NCBI GenBank assembly: GCA_009704425.1
Contig: WLEG01000127.1
Location: 1-5,796, forward strand
Source: Actinomycetota bacterium
Lineage (GTDB): Bacteria > Actinomycetota > Acidimicrobiia > Acidimicrobiales > Ilumatobacteraceae
DNA: 5,796 bases
Direction of reading: 5' to 3'
The notes under the pieces were generated by a model, which saw only the letters and a list, made by a program, of their open reading frames with translations, did not search any database and was not told the DNA's origin. The position numbers and the translations under genes were made by a program. Of the stretch, positions 1 to 5,359 are shown one piece after another (within the stretch, counting starts at the first letter, position 1; every line of letters starts with the position of its first letter).

Positions 1-765
1 CGCGGCATCATCGTGTCGCCGCCCAAGGCCGGCAAGACCACCATCATGAAGGAGATCGCCACCGCGATCGAGCGCAACAATCCGGAAGTGCAGTTGATGG
101 TGTTGCTCATCGACGAGCGTCCCGAGGAAGTCACCGACATGCGCCGCACCGTGCGGGGCGAGGTGATTTCCAGCACCTTCGACCGTCCCTCCGAGGAGCA
201 CACGCACGTGGCCGAGTTGGCCATCGAGAAGGCCAAGCGCCAAGTCGAGATGGGTCGCGACGTGGTGGTCATCCTCGACGGCATCACCCGCCTCAGCCGC
301 GCCTACAACCTCGCGGCTCCGGCCAGCGGTCGCATCCTGTCCGGTGGTATCGATGCCGGCGCGTTGTACCCGCCCAAGAAGTTCTTCGGCGCGGCCCGCA
401 ACGTGGAGGAGGGTGGCTCGCTCACCATCCTGGCCACCGCGCTGGTCGAGACGAACAGCCGCATGGACGAGGCCATCTTCGAGGAGTTCAAGGGAACGGG
501 CAACATGGAGTTGCGTCTCGACCGTCGTCTGGCCGAGAAGCGCATCTATCCGGCCATCGACGTGGACGGATCCAGTACCCGCCACGAGGAGCTGTTGTTC
601 GATCGCAAGCAGTTGCAGATGGTCTGGAAGCTGCGTCGCGTTCTGTCGGGTCTGGCGTCCGACGGCAACCCGGCCCCCGGTCTCGAATTGCTGATCGACC
701 GATTGAAGCAGTTCAAGAACAACGACGACTTCCTGTCGGAGATCGGCAAGACCCCCACGATGTGA
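1..765 (+). CDS. rho: Transcription termination factor Rho, C-terminal ATPase part (5' truncated)
   Basis: Rho is the hexameric RNA-dependent ATPase/translocase that releases RNA polymerase at Rho-dependent terminators. The frame is open from the first base, so the gene begins upstream; 254 residues and the TGA are visible. Numbering from the first visible codon, the Walker A loop PPKAGKT lies at 7-13, DERPEE at 38-43, Walker B VVVILD at 88-93, the Q-loop GGIDAGALYPPKKFFGAARN at 115-134, the R-loop FKGTGN at 163-168, and an arginine-finger candidate (STRHEELL) at R194. From memory this aligns without gaps to E. coli Rho with an offset of 172. The missing N-terminus holds the primary RNA-binding domain. 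Oddity: residue 94, after the Walker B Asp, is Gly where E. coli has Ser266. The gene converges on the tetR-type gene only 21 nt away. Identity is essentially certain. Confidence 0.98.
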   Translation, partial: RGIIVSPPKAGKTTIMKEIATAIERNNPEVQLMVLLIDERPEEVTDMRRTVRGEVISSTFDRPSEEHTHVAELAIEKAKRQVEMGRDVVVILDGITRLSRAYNLAAPASGRILSGGIDAGALYPPKKFFGAARNVEEGGSLTILATALVETNSRMDEAIFEEFKGTGNMELRLDRRLAEKRIYPAIDVDGSSTRHEELLFDRKQLQMVWKLRRVLSGLASDGNPAPGLELLIDRLKQFKNNDDFLSEIGKTPTM

Positions 766-772
766 CCGGGCG

Positions 773-804
773 CCCGAGCGGCGGAATTACTTCCGCTTCT
801 TGGG
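773..804. terminator. Hairpin at the rho/tetR convergent junction, candidate bidirectional terminator
   Basis: A perfect inner stem GCGGAA (781-786) / TTCCGC (791-796) closes a 4-nt loop, TTAC. It continues outward, past a G-T pair and one mismatch, into CCCGAG (773-778) / CTTGGG (799-804), which pairs with a single G-T. The loop contains the reverse complement of the tetR-type gene's TAA stop. On the plus strand a short T-run (GGGTTTGT) follows; on the minus strand there is no T-tract, so the case for intrinsic termination of the reverse gene is weaker. Confidence 0.5.
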
Positions 805-1446
805 CGAGGGTTTGTCCCAACCGAGGTCTCGTTGCACCGAGTCCGATGTCTGGGGGAGATACCCGATGTACGAAAGCACGTCGATCCTCTGTTGATCGCT
901 CAGGTCGTTGACTTCACCGAAGATCGCCAGGCCCTGAAACAGCAAGGTGCCGATCAGGATCAGGTTGATCTTGGTTCGCTCGGATGCGTTCAAGTTCTTC
1001 GCTTCGGCCAGCAGGTGTCCGAGGACGATCTTCTGGCTGGACTTGAATCTTTCGGGATCGACGCCGCAACCCAGCAGATAGGCGATGGTGCGAAAACGAG
1101 CGTGCGCCTTCTCGAGAAGTCCGGCCGAATTGCTGAGGGTGTCGTGGATCCGGGAGTCGCCGTCGCCGTCGTTTCGTAGAACCACCCCGAGAAACGCCGC
1201 TTCGATGGCCTGGATCATGAGTTCCTCGCGGGAGCCGAAATAGCGCACCACGTAGTCGGTGTGCACGCCGGCCGCCTGGCAGATCCGCTGAACGGTGACC
1301 TTCTCCGGTGGTAGCTCCAGCAACAACGTGCTGGTCACGTGCAACATCTTGACGGTCGCCTCGGCCTGGCTGAGGCGCGGCTTCTTCGCAACGGGCCGCC
1401 TGGCGACCGGCGTCCTCGGAGCGCTCTTCTTGGAGGAAGGGGCCAT
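787..1446 (-). CDS. TetR/AcrR-family transcriptional regulator
   Basis: A 219-aa DNA-binding regulator of the TetR type, usually a dimeric repressor released by a small ligand. Residues about 32-77 form the N-terminal helix-turn-helix domain: a helix (TVKMLHVTSTLLLEL), then VTVQRICQAAGVHTDYVVRYFGSREELM, matching the TetR pattern in which a recognition helix is followed by a Tyr-Phe-x-(S/N)(K/R)-E-L segment. Residues about 78-200 are the variable helical ligand/dimer part; the ligand cannot be guessed. Both ends are basic: an Ala/Pro/Lys/Arg-rich leader (residues 1-25) and a C-terminal SPKKRK. The ATG at 1446 was chosen because TACACT lies 6 nt upstream and no Shine-Dalgarno is present. The open frame extends to 1584, but that would overlap the rpmE start and its added sequence looks non-coding. 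The gene is divergent from rpmE, so autoregulation or control of rpmE is possible but unproven. Confidence 0.88.
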   Translation of the reverse strand: MAPSSKKSAPRTPVARRPVAKKPRLSQAEATVKMLHVTSTLLLELPPEKVTVQRICQAAGVHTDYVVRYFGSREELMIQAIEAAFLGVVLRNDGDGDSRIHDTLSNSAGLLEKAHARFRTIAYLLGCGVDPERFKSSQKIVLGHLLAEAKNLNASERTKINLILIGTLLFQGLAIFGEVNDLSDQQRIDVLSYIGYLPQTSDSVQRDLGWDKPSPKKRK

Positions 1447-1452
1447 GGCGCG

Positions 1453-1458
1453 AGTGTA
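1453..1458 (-). promoter_or_regulatory. -10 box of the tetR-type gene, leaderless geometry
   Basis: On the minus strand the hexamer TACACT (TANNNT type) ends 6 nt before the ATG at 1446, which would put the transcription start at or within a base or two of the start codon. No Shine-Dalgarno lies between them and no convincing -35 box is seen. Confidence 0.5.
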
Positions 1459-1463
1459 ACCCC

Positions 1464-1493
1464 GGCCGGAATTGGCCCGAAATGGCCGACGAG
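1464..1493. repeat. Three 10-bp phased GGCC repeats over the tetR promoter, operator candidate
   Basis: GGCC occurs at 1464, 1474 and 1484, exactly one helical turn apart. Units one and two (GGCCGGAATT, GGCCCGAAAT) match at 8 of 10 positions; unit three (GGCCGACGAG) keeps the GGCC but is otherwise degenerate. The outer copies also form an inverted CGGCC (1463-1467) / GGCCG (1484-1488). The array lies directly upstream of the tetR-type -10 box, where an autoregulatory operator would be expected. That role is inference. Confidence 0.35.
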
Positions 1494-1532
1494 CGAGGAA
1501 ACCGTCGTGGTGGCAAGGTTGCGGACCACCGC

Positions 1533-1538
1533 TAGGCT
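1533..1538 (+). promoter_or_regulatory. Candidate -10 box for rpmE
   Basis: TAGGCT fits the TANNNT pattern and sits 44 nt before the rpmE ATG, predicting a short leader of about 38 nt that includes the Shine-Dalgarno. A second similar element, TAGGGC (1552-1557), lies 19 bp downstream within a repeated CCGCTAGG(G)CT and is a competing choice. No clear -35 box is seen. Confidence 0.35.
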
Positions 1539-1567
1539 TTCCGAGTCCCGCTAGGGCTGTCGAATCA

Positions 1568-1573
1568 AGAGGA
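1568..1573 (+). promoter_or_regulatory. Shine-Dalgarno of rpmE
   Basis: AGAGGA, complementary to the 16S anti-Shine-Dalgarno core, is separated from the ATG at 1583 by 9 nt. It decides the rpmE start against the longer in-frame opening at 1472. Confidence 0.65.
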
Positions 1574-1582
1574 CGAACAGAC

Positions 1583-1798
1583 ATGAAGGCCGAAATCCAC
1601 CCGAACTACACCCTCACCACGGTGCGTTGCTCCTGTGGCAACACGTTCGAGACCCGTTCCACCCGTGGCGGCGACCTCAACATCGAACTCTGCAACGAAT
1701 GCCACCCGTACTTCACGGGCAAGCAGAAGTTGGTCGACACCGGCGGACGCGTGGAGCGCTTCAACAAGCGTTACGGCCAGCGCAAGACCAAGTCCTGA
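1583..1798 (+). CDS. rpmE: 50S ribosomal protein L31 (zinc-binding form)
   Basis: A 71-aa ribosomal protein L31 (bL31), a small zinc-ribbon protein of the large subunit that contributes to an intersubunit bridge. It opens MKAEIHPNY and has the full C+ set of cysteines in two pairs, C16/C18 (CSCG) and C37/C40 (CNEC), followed by HPYFTGKQKLVDTGGRVERFNKRYG at 41-65, a hallmark stretch of the family. Length is typical. The four cysteines indicate the zinc-containing version rather than the zinc-free paralogue made under zinc starvation. The start is fixed by the Shine-Dalgarno at 1568 and by homology. In many actinobacteria rpmE directly follows rho; here a divergent tetR-type gene intervenes. 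Confidence 0.97.
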   Translation: MKAEIHPNYTLTTVRCSCGNTFETRSTRGGDLNIELCNECHPYFTGKQKLVDTGGRVERFNKRYGQRKTKS

Positions 1799-1810
1799 CG
1801 CACCGACTCC

Positions 1811-1825
1811 GGTTCGCGTCGAACC
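1811..1825 (+). terminator. Short hairpin after rpmE, weak terminator or attenuator candidate
   Basis: GGTTCG (1811-1816) and CGAACC (1820-1825) form a perfect 6-bp stem with a 3-nt loop, 12 nt after the rpmE stop. It is followed by a pyrimidine-rich CCTCTTGGTTT rather than a clean T-tract, so it may only partly separate rpmE from the next gene. Confidence 0.35.
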
Positions 1826-1845
1826 CCTCTTGGTTTCCGACGAAT

Positions 1846-1851
1846 AGGTGA
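1846..1851 (+). promoter_or_regulatory. Shine-Dalgarno deciding the start of the 332-aa unknown protein
   Basis: AGGTGA is fully complementary to UCACCU in the 16S 3' tail and ends 5 nt before the GTG at 1857. It overlaps the other in-frame GTG at 1848, arguing against that start. The same bases contain a poor -10-like TAGGTG. Confidence 0.5.
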
Positions 1852-1856
1852 CGGTC

Positions 1857-2855
1857 GTGTCCGCACCCATGGATCCCGAGGTTCGCGCCCGGCTGCTCGG
1901 TCTCAAGCTTCACGCCCTGGTGCGTGAGCACTTCGGCGACATGGAGCCCGACGCGCAGGCCGGACTCAGCGTCGGCGCCGCCTCCAGTCATGGAGACACC
2001 GCGTGGGTGCTCGTCGAGGAACGCACGGAGCGCGGTCTGGGTGTGGCCCTGGCCTGGGCGTCGAAGCGGGGTTCGAAGGTCGTTCACGTTCTGGCGTCCG
2101 AGCACACCGGAACCTTGGCCCGGCGCGCGACGCAGTTCACCACCGACGTGAAGGTGTGGAAGGTCGACGGCATCACCATCGCGCCGGCGACACCCGAACC
2201 TCTGTCAGCCGAACCGGCTCCGTCGCCCGATCATCTGGCGTTCGTGGACACCATTCGCGAGAGTGGTGCCGACGTCGTGATCGAGCACGGAGTGGTCACG
2301 GGTGAGGTGGTGGGTCTCGAGGTGTGTCGGGTGGTCGACGATCCGGTCACCGGCGCGCACCGGCTCGAGGTGGGTGTCGGCGAACACGATCGCGAGGCGT
2401 TCGCGATGATGCACGGTGACACGCCCACCACGGCGTCGTTGAAGCGCATCGTCGACGTGGTCGCGCGCCATCGTGCGGTCGGAGCCGATCCGCATCCGCT
2501 GAATCGACTCGGTGCCGAACGCGCGTTGCGACATCACGTGATCGCCGATCCCGGTTCGATCGGCGCCGCCAACGTGCGCGCGGTGGCGTCGCCGAGTCCG
2601 CGTCCGAATTTGAAGGATCCGATTCCCTGCGTGGCTGTGGGAACCACCAGCACCGGCGCACCGCTGGTCGCGGTCTTCTCCACGGGCATCGACCTCGACG
2701 TCGTTCCCTTCGCGGCCGAGGCCCGTGTGTTCCACGAAGCGAACATCGGTGCACCCGCCGATCTCGTCGTCGTGGTGCCGGCCCGTGACGTGTCACCGGT
2801 GACCACGCGCATGGCCGATCTTCTGCATCGACCGGCCCGCATCATCGGTCTGTAA
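1857..2855 (+). CDS. Conserved-looking protein of unknown function between rpmE and prfA
   Basis: I do not recognise this family. The product is about 332 aa, with no signal peptide and no convincing membrane segment, so it is probably cytoplasmic. It appears to have two parts. Residues 1 to about 108 run from a helical start (DPEVRARLLGLKLHALVREHFGD) into strand-rich WVLVEE, GVALAWASKRGSKVVHVLAS and VWKVDGITI. A Pro/Ala/Ser-rich linker follows at about 109-124. The longer C-terminal part includes LEVGVGEHDREAF, HPLNRLGAERALRHHVI, an Asn/Pro-rich SPSPRPNLKDPIP and hydrophobic strands such as ADLVVVVPARD near the end. No nucleotide-binding, methyltransferase or zinc motif is evident. GTG 1857 was chosen for its AGGTGA; GTG 1848 or ATG 1869 are alternatives. 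Lying between ribosomal protein and release-factor genes suggests a translation-linked role, but that is guilt by association only. Codon use matches the neighbours. Confidence 0.85.
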   Translation: MSAPMDPEVRARLLGLKLHALVREHFGDMEPDAQAGLSVGAASSHGDTAWVLVEERTERGLGVALAWASKRGSKVVHVLASEHTGTLARRATQFTTDVKVWKVDGITIAPATPEPLSAEPAPSPDHLAFVDTIRESGADVVIEHGVVTGEVVGLEVCRVVDDPVTGAHRLEVGVGEHDREAFAMMHGDTPTTASLKRIVDVVARHRAVGADPHPLNRLGAERALRHHVIADPGSIGAANVRAVASPSPRPNLKDPIPCVAVGTTSTGAPLVAVFSTGIDLDVVPFAAEARVFHEANIGAPADLVVVVPARDVSPVTTRMADLLHRPARIIGL

Positions 2856-2871
2856 GCAGTCGAACCGGGCC

Positions 2872-2877
2872 TAGCCT
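2872..2877 (+). promoter_or_regulatory. -10 box of prfA, near-leaderless geometry
   Basis: TAGCCT (TANNNT) ends 8 nt before the prfA ATG, within the 30-nt gap after the preceding stop. It predicts transcription starting at or about 2 nt before the ATG. No Shine-Dalgarno is present apart from a lone GAG. No good -35 box is seen. It would give prfA-prmC their own promoter independent of the upstream gene. Confidence 0.45.
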
Positions 2878-2885
2878 GAGTCCAT

Positions 2886-3956
2886 ATGCACGACCGTTGG
2901 GACTCATTGCTCTCCGAGCACGTCACATTGGAGTCGTTGCTCTCCGACCCGGCGGTGTTGGGAGACCAATCCCGTTTGCGCGAGGTGTCGCGGCGCTACA
3001 AGGAACTCACACCGGTGGTGGAGTGCATCCGCAACATCGAGGCGCGCACCTCCGACGCCGAGGCGGCCCGCGAACTGACGGCGATGTCGGACGACGCCGC
3101 CGAACGCGAGCAGTTGAAGGCCGAGAAGGAGTCCGCCGAGGCCGACGTGGCCCGGTTGGAGGAGGAGCTGCGCATGTTGCTCCTTCCCAAGGATCCCAAC
3201 GACGGACGCCCGGTGATCATGGAGATCCGCGGCGCCGAAGGCGGTGAGGAGGCGAACCTGTTCGCCCGCGATCTGTACGAGATGTACCTCGGCTACGCGA
3301 CGCGACGGGGCTGGAAGGTGGAAACGCTCTCGGTGGACCCGAGCGATCTCGGCGGCGTCAATCAGGCCACGTTCGTGGTGCGCGGCGACGATGCCTGGTC
3401 GCGATTGAAGTTCGAGGGCGGACCGCATCGGGTGCAGCGTGTTCCCGTCACCGAGAGTCAGGGCCGTATCCACACCTCGTCGGCCACGGTGATGGTGTTG
3501 CCCGAGGCCGAAGAGGTCGACGTGAGTATCGACGACAAGGATCTTCAGATCGACGTGTACCGGGCGAGTGGGCCGGGTGGTCAGGGTGTGAACACCACCG
3601 ACTCGGCGGTGCGCATCACGCACCTTCCCACCGGAGTGGTTGTGACCATGCAGGACGAGCGCAGTCAGCTGCAGAACCGCGCGCGGGCCATGACGGTGTT
3701 GCGGTCGCGTTTGTTGAAGCTGGCCCAGGACGAGATGGACGCCAAGATGTCGGCCGAGCGCCGTTCACAGGTGGGTGGTGGAGGTCGCGGAGAGAAGATC
3801 CGCACCTACAACTTCAAGGAGAACCGACTCACCGATCATCGCATCGGCTTCACCATCTATTCCCTCGGCGACGTGCTGGCCGGTGATCTCGACGGCGTCA
3901 TCGACGCGCTGGCCACCGACGAGCGCTCGCGACAGTTGGCCGGCGATCGGGACTGA
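2886..3956 (+). CDS. prfA: Peptide chain release factor 1 (RF1)
   Basis: RF1 recognises UAA and UAG in the ribosomal A site and triggers peptidyl-tRNA hydrolysis. The 356-aa product has normal family length. The helical N-terminal domain spans about 1-100 (charged, coiled-coil-like at 70-98). The codon-recognition region contains HRVQRVPVTESQGRIHTSSA at 181-200, whose PVT (187-189) is the RF1-type PxT tripeptide; RF2 would have SPF. The catalytic GGQ is at 231-233 in ASGPGGQGVNTTDSAVRITH. The residue after GGQ is Gly, where E. coli RF1 has His. The C-terminus has the expected RTYNFKENRLTDHRIG at 306-321. The ATG at 2886 gives the natural N-terminus. The prmC gene starts 4 nt after the TGA, so the modifying enzyme is coexpressed with its substrate. 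Confidence 0.98.
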   Translation: MHDRWDSLLSEHVTLESLLSDPAVLGDQSRLREVSRRYKELTPVVECIRNIEARTSDAEAARELTAMSDDAAEREQLKAEKESAEADVARLEEELRMLLLPKDPNDGRPVIMEIRGAEGGEEANLFARDLYEMYLGYATRRGWKVETLSVDPSDLGGVNQATFVVRGDDAWSRLKFEGGPHRVQRVPVTESQGRIHTSSATVMVLPEAEEVDVSIDDKDLQIDVYRASGPGGQGVNTTDSAVRITHLPTGVVVTMQDERSQLQNRARAMTVLRSRLLKLAQDEMDAKMSAERRSQVGGGGRGEKIRTYNFKENRLTDHRIGFTIYSLGDVLAGDLDGVIDALATDERSRQLAGDRD

Positions 3957-3960
3957 TCTC

Positions 3961-4833
3961 GTGTCGGACGTCGAACGCCCGATCACCTGGCGCGAACTTC
4001 TCGCCGAGACCACGGCGGTGCTGGGCGAACGCCCCGCGGCGCGGTGGTTGTGCGAGACGGCCTGCGGATTGCACGGCGACGAGTTCCTGGCCGCTCTCGA
4101 CGAGTCGGCCACCGAACGCATGGTGGGGCATCTGGACGCCATGGTCGCCCGCCGTCGATCGGGCGAACCGCTCGCCTACGTGATGGGCAATTGGTCCTTT
4201 CGCACCATCGACCTCATGATCGATCGTCGCGTGCTCATCCCGCGACCGGAGACGGAATGGGTCGCCGAGAAGGCGATCGAGATCGTCCGTGCGTGCGGAC
4301 CATCCCGATTGGTGGCCGATCTCGGAACGGGTTCGGGCGCGATCGGTTTGTCGATGGCGGCCGAGTTGCCGCTGAGCGGCACGGAGGTGTGGCTCACCGA
4401 CGCGTCGGTCGACGCTCTCGACGTCGCCCGCGCCAATGCCGCCGGAATCGGGCGTTCGGCGGCCAACGTTCGTTTCGCCCACGGTTCGTGGCTCTCGGCG
4501 TTGCCCGACGAACTGCATGGGCGATTCGATCTGATCGTCAGCAATCCTCCCTACATCGATGTCGATGATTCCGAGGTGCAGGAGTCGGTGCGCGAATGGG
4601 AGCCGTCCTCGGCGTTGTTCGCTCCGTCCGGTGGATTGGGCGACATCGCCACGATCGTCGACGAGTCCCCGAAGTGGTTGCGTCCCGGTGGATCGCTGGT
4701 GTTGGAGATCGGGTACCGCCAGGGCGACGACGTGTCGCGCATGATGAACGACTCGGGCTTCGTCGACGTGACCGTCCTGCCGGATCTGGCCGGTCGTCCG
4801 CGCGTGGCTCTCGGTCGAACCGTGCTCTCCTGA
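3961..4833 (+). CDS. prmC: Release factor glutamine N5-methyltransferase PrmC (HemK)
   Basis: Uses S-adenosylmethionine to methylate the side-chain amide of the GGQ glutamine in RF1 and RF2, raising termination efficiency. In the 290-aa product, residues 1-85 are the helical release-factor-binding domain ending in the family signature GEPLAYVMGNWSF (68-80). RRVLIPRPETE follows at 89-99, the SAM-binding loop VADLGTGSGAIG at 118-129 and the catalytic NPPY at 195-198, which clamps the Gln amide. EPSSALFAPSGGLGDI is at 214-229, and a C-terminal DLAGRPRVALGR closes the Rossmann fold. The GTG at 3961 was chosen because it lies 4 nt after the prfA stop with a weak GGGA 8 nt upstream, and the protein then begins like other PrmC proteins. 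The open frame runs back to 3775, but that extension lies inside prfA and is a shadow. Translational coupling to prfA is likely. Confidence 0.97.
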   Translation: MSDVERPITWRELLAETTAVLGERPAARWLCETACGLHGDEFLAALDESATERMVGHLDAMVARRRSGEPLAYVMGNWSFRTIDLMIDRRVLIPRPETEWVAEKAIEIVRACGPSRLVADLGTGSGAIGLSMAAELPLSGTEVWLTDASVDALDVARANAAGIGRSAANVRFAHGSWLSALPDELHGRFDLIVSNPPYIDVDDSEVQESVREWEPSSALFAPSGGLGDIATIVDESPKWLRPGGSLVLEIGYRQGDDVSRMMNDSGFVDVTVLPDLAGRPRVALGRTVLS

Positions 4834-4844
4834 TCGGACGCAAC

Positions 4845-4850
4845 TAGGGT
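4845..4850 (+). promoter_or_regulatory. -10 box of the PPOX-family gene, leaderless geometry
   Basis: TAGGGT (TANNNT) ends 7 nt before the ATG at 4858, as expected if the transcript starts on the A of the start codon. The embedded AGGG, 8 nt from the ATG, could instead serve as a weak Shine-Dalgarno on a read-through prmC transcript, so both readings stay open. Confidence 0.5.
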
Positions 4851-4857
4851 CGCGGGA

Positions 4858-5325
4858 ATGGCGAACAAGCGCTCTTCCATCAACATGACCCCGACCGAGA
4901 TCGACGCGTATCTCGAGGAGCAAAAGGTCCTGAACATCGCGTCCATCGGACCGACCGGGCATCCGCACCTGGTGGCCATGTGGTACGTGGTGATGGACGG
5001 CAAGGTCACCTTCTGGACGTTCGGAAAGAGCCAGAAGATCGTGAACCTGCGTCGCAACGCCAAGATCACCGGTCTCATCGAGAGCGGCGACACCTACGAG
5101 CAGCTGAAGGGTCTCGAGTTGGTGGGCACCGCGCGCCTCATCGAGGACTACGACACGGTGCTGGCCATCGGCAAGGCCGTGGGGCTGAAGTACAACGGTG
5201 AGGGAGCCATCAGCGATGCCGCCCTGCCGTTCCTCGAGGCTCAGGCCAAGAAGCGCATCGGCATCCAGATCGAAGTCGAGAGCATCGTCTCGTGGGACCA
5301 CTCCAAGATCGGTGGCGGATACTGA
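4858..5325 (+). CDS. PPOX / FDOR-family split beta-barrel protein, probably F420- or FMN-dependent
   Basis: A 155-aa protein of the pyridoxamine 5'-phosphate oxidase-like split-barrel superfamily, which forms dimers binding FMN or F420 (FDOR-B group in actinobacteria) and reduces or oxidises diverse small molecules. A short helix (TPTEIDAYLEEQ, 11-22) leads into strand VLNIASIGPTGHPHLVAMWYVV (24-45), then VTFWTFGKSQKIVNLRRNAK (50-69). This last segment carries the Ser-Lys/Asn-Leu-Arg-Arg pattern that holds the cofactor phosphate in this family. GLELVGTARLIED (85-97) forms a later barrel strand. Length is typical. Substrate is unknown, and FMN, F420 or heme cannot be separated by eye, though F420 is favoured. 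It has its own apparent -10 box 25 nt after prmC, so it is probably not strictly part of the prfA-prmC operon. It converges with an aminotransferase-like gene. Confidence 0.85.
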   Translation: MANKRSSINMTPTEIDAYLEEQKVLNIASIGPTGHPHLVAMWYVVMDGKVTFWTFGKSQKIVNLRRNAKITGLIESGDTYEQLKGLELVGTARLIEDYDTVLAIGKAVGLKYNGEGAISDAALPFLEAQAKKRIGIQIEVESIVSWDHSKIGGGY

Positions 5326-5334
5326 GCATCCGCT

Positions 5335-5359
5335 CGCGGCGCGTCTAGCGCTGTCCGCG
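5335..5359. terminator. GC-rich hairpin at the second convergent junction, candidate terminator
   Basis: CGCG (5335-5338) pairs with CGCG (5356-5359), and GCGC (5339-5342) with GCGC (5348-5351), around a 5-nt loop GTCTA, with a 4-nt one-sided bulge (5352-5355). The loop contains the reverse complement of the TAG stop of the minus-strand gene. No T-tract follows on either strand, so termination may be Rho-assisted or the structure may simply be a barrier. Confidence 0.35.

Noticed and set aside
767..776. Perfect 10-bp palindrome CGGGCGCCCG just after the rho stop
   Set aside because: With no loop it cannot fold on itself as a hairpin, and part of it is better used in the larger stem at 773-804; a chance GC-rich palindrome is likely.
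832..1179. Plus-strand open frame of 115 codons inside the tetR-type gene
   Set aside because: It is antisense to a clear helix-turn-helix regulator and shows no motif of its own.
1447..1584. 46-residue N-terminal extension of the TetR-type protein
   Set aside because: It would run across the whole divergent promoter region into the rpmE start codon and shows no conserved-looking protein sequence; ATG 1446 has its own -10 box.
1811..1826. GGTTCG...CGAACC resembling a tRNA T-arm
   Set aside because: No acceptor, D or anticodon arms can be found around it, the loop is 3 nt rather than 7, and the gap between genes is too short for a tRNA.
2205..2735. Minus-strand open frame of 176 codons inside the 332-aa gene
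   Set aside because: Its composition (His/Arg/Thr-rich) and lack of start signals mark it as a high-GC shadow; the plus-strand frame has balanced composition and a Shine-Dalgarno.
3775..3960. 62-codon N-terminal extension of PrmC
   Set aside because: It overlaps the conserved end of prfA in another frame and adds Ser/Thr/Pro-rich sequence unlike PrmC; GTG 3961 fits the family start and the operon spacing.
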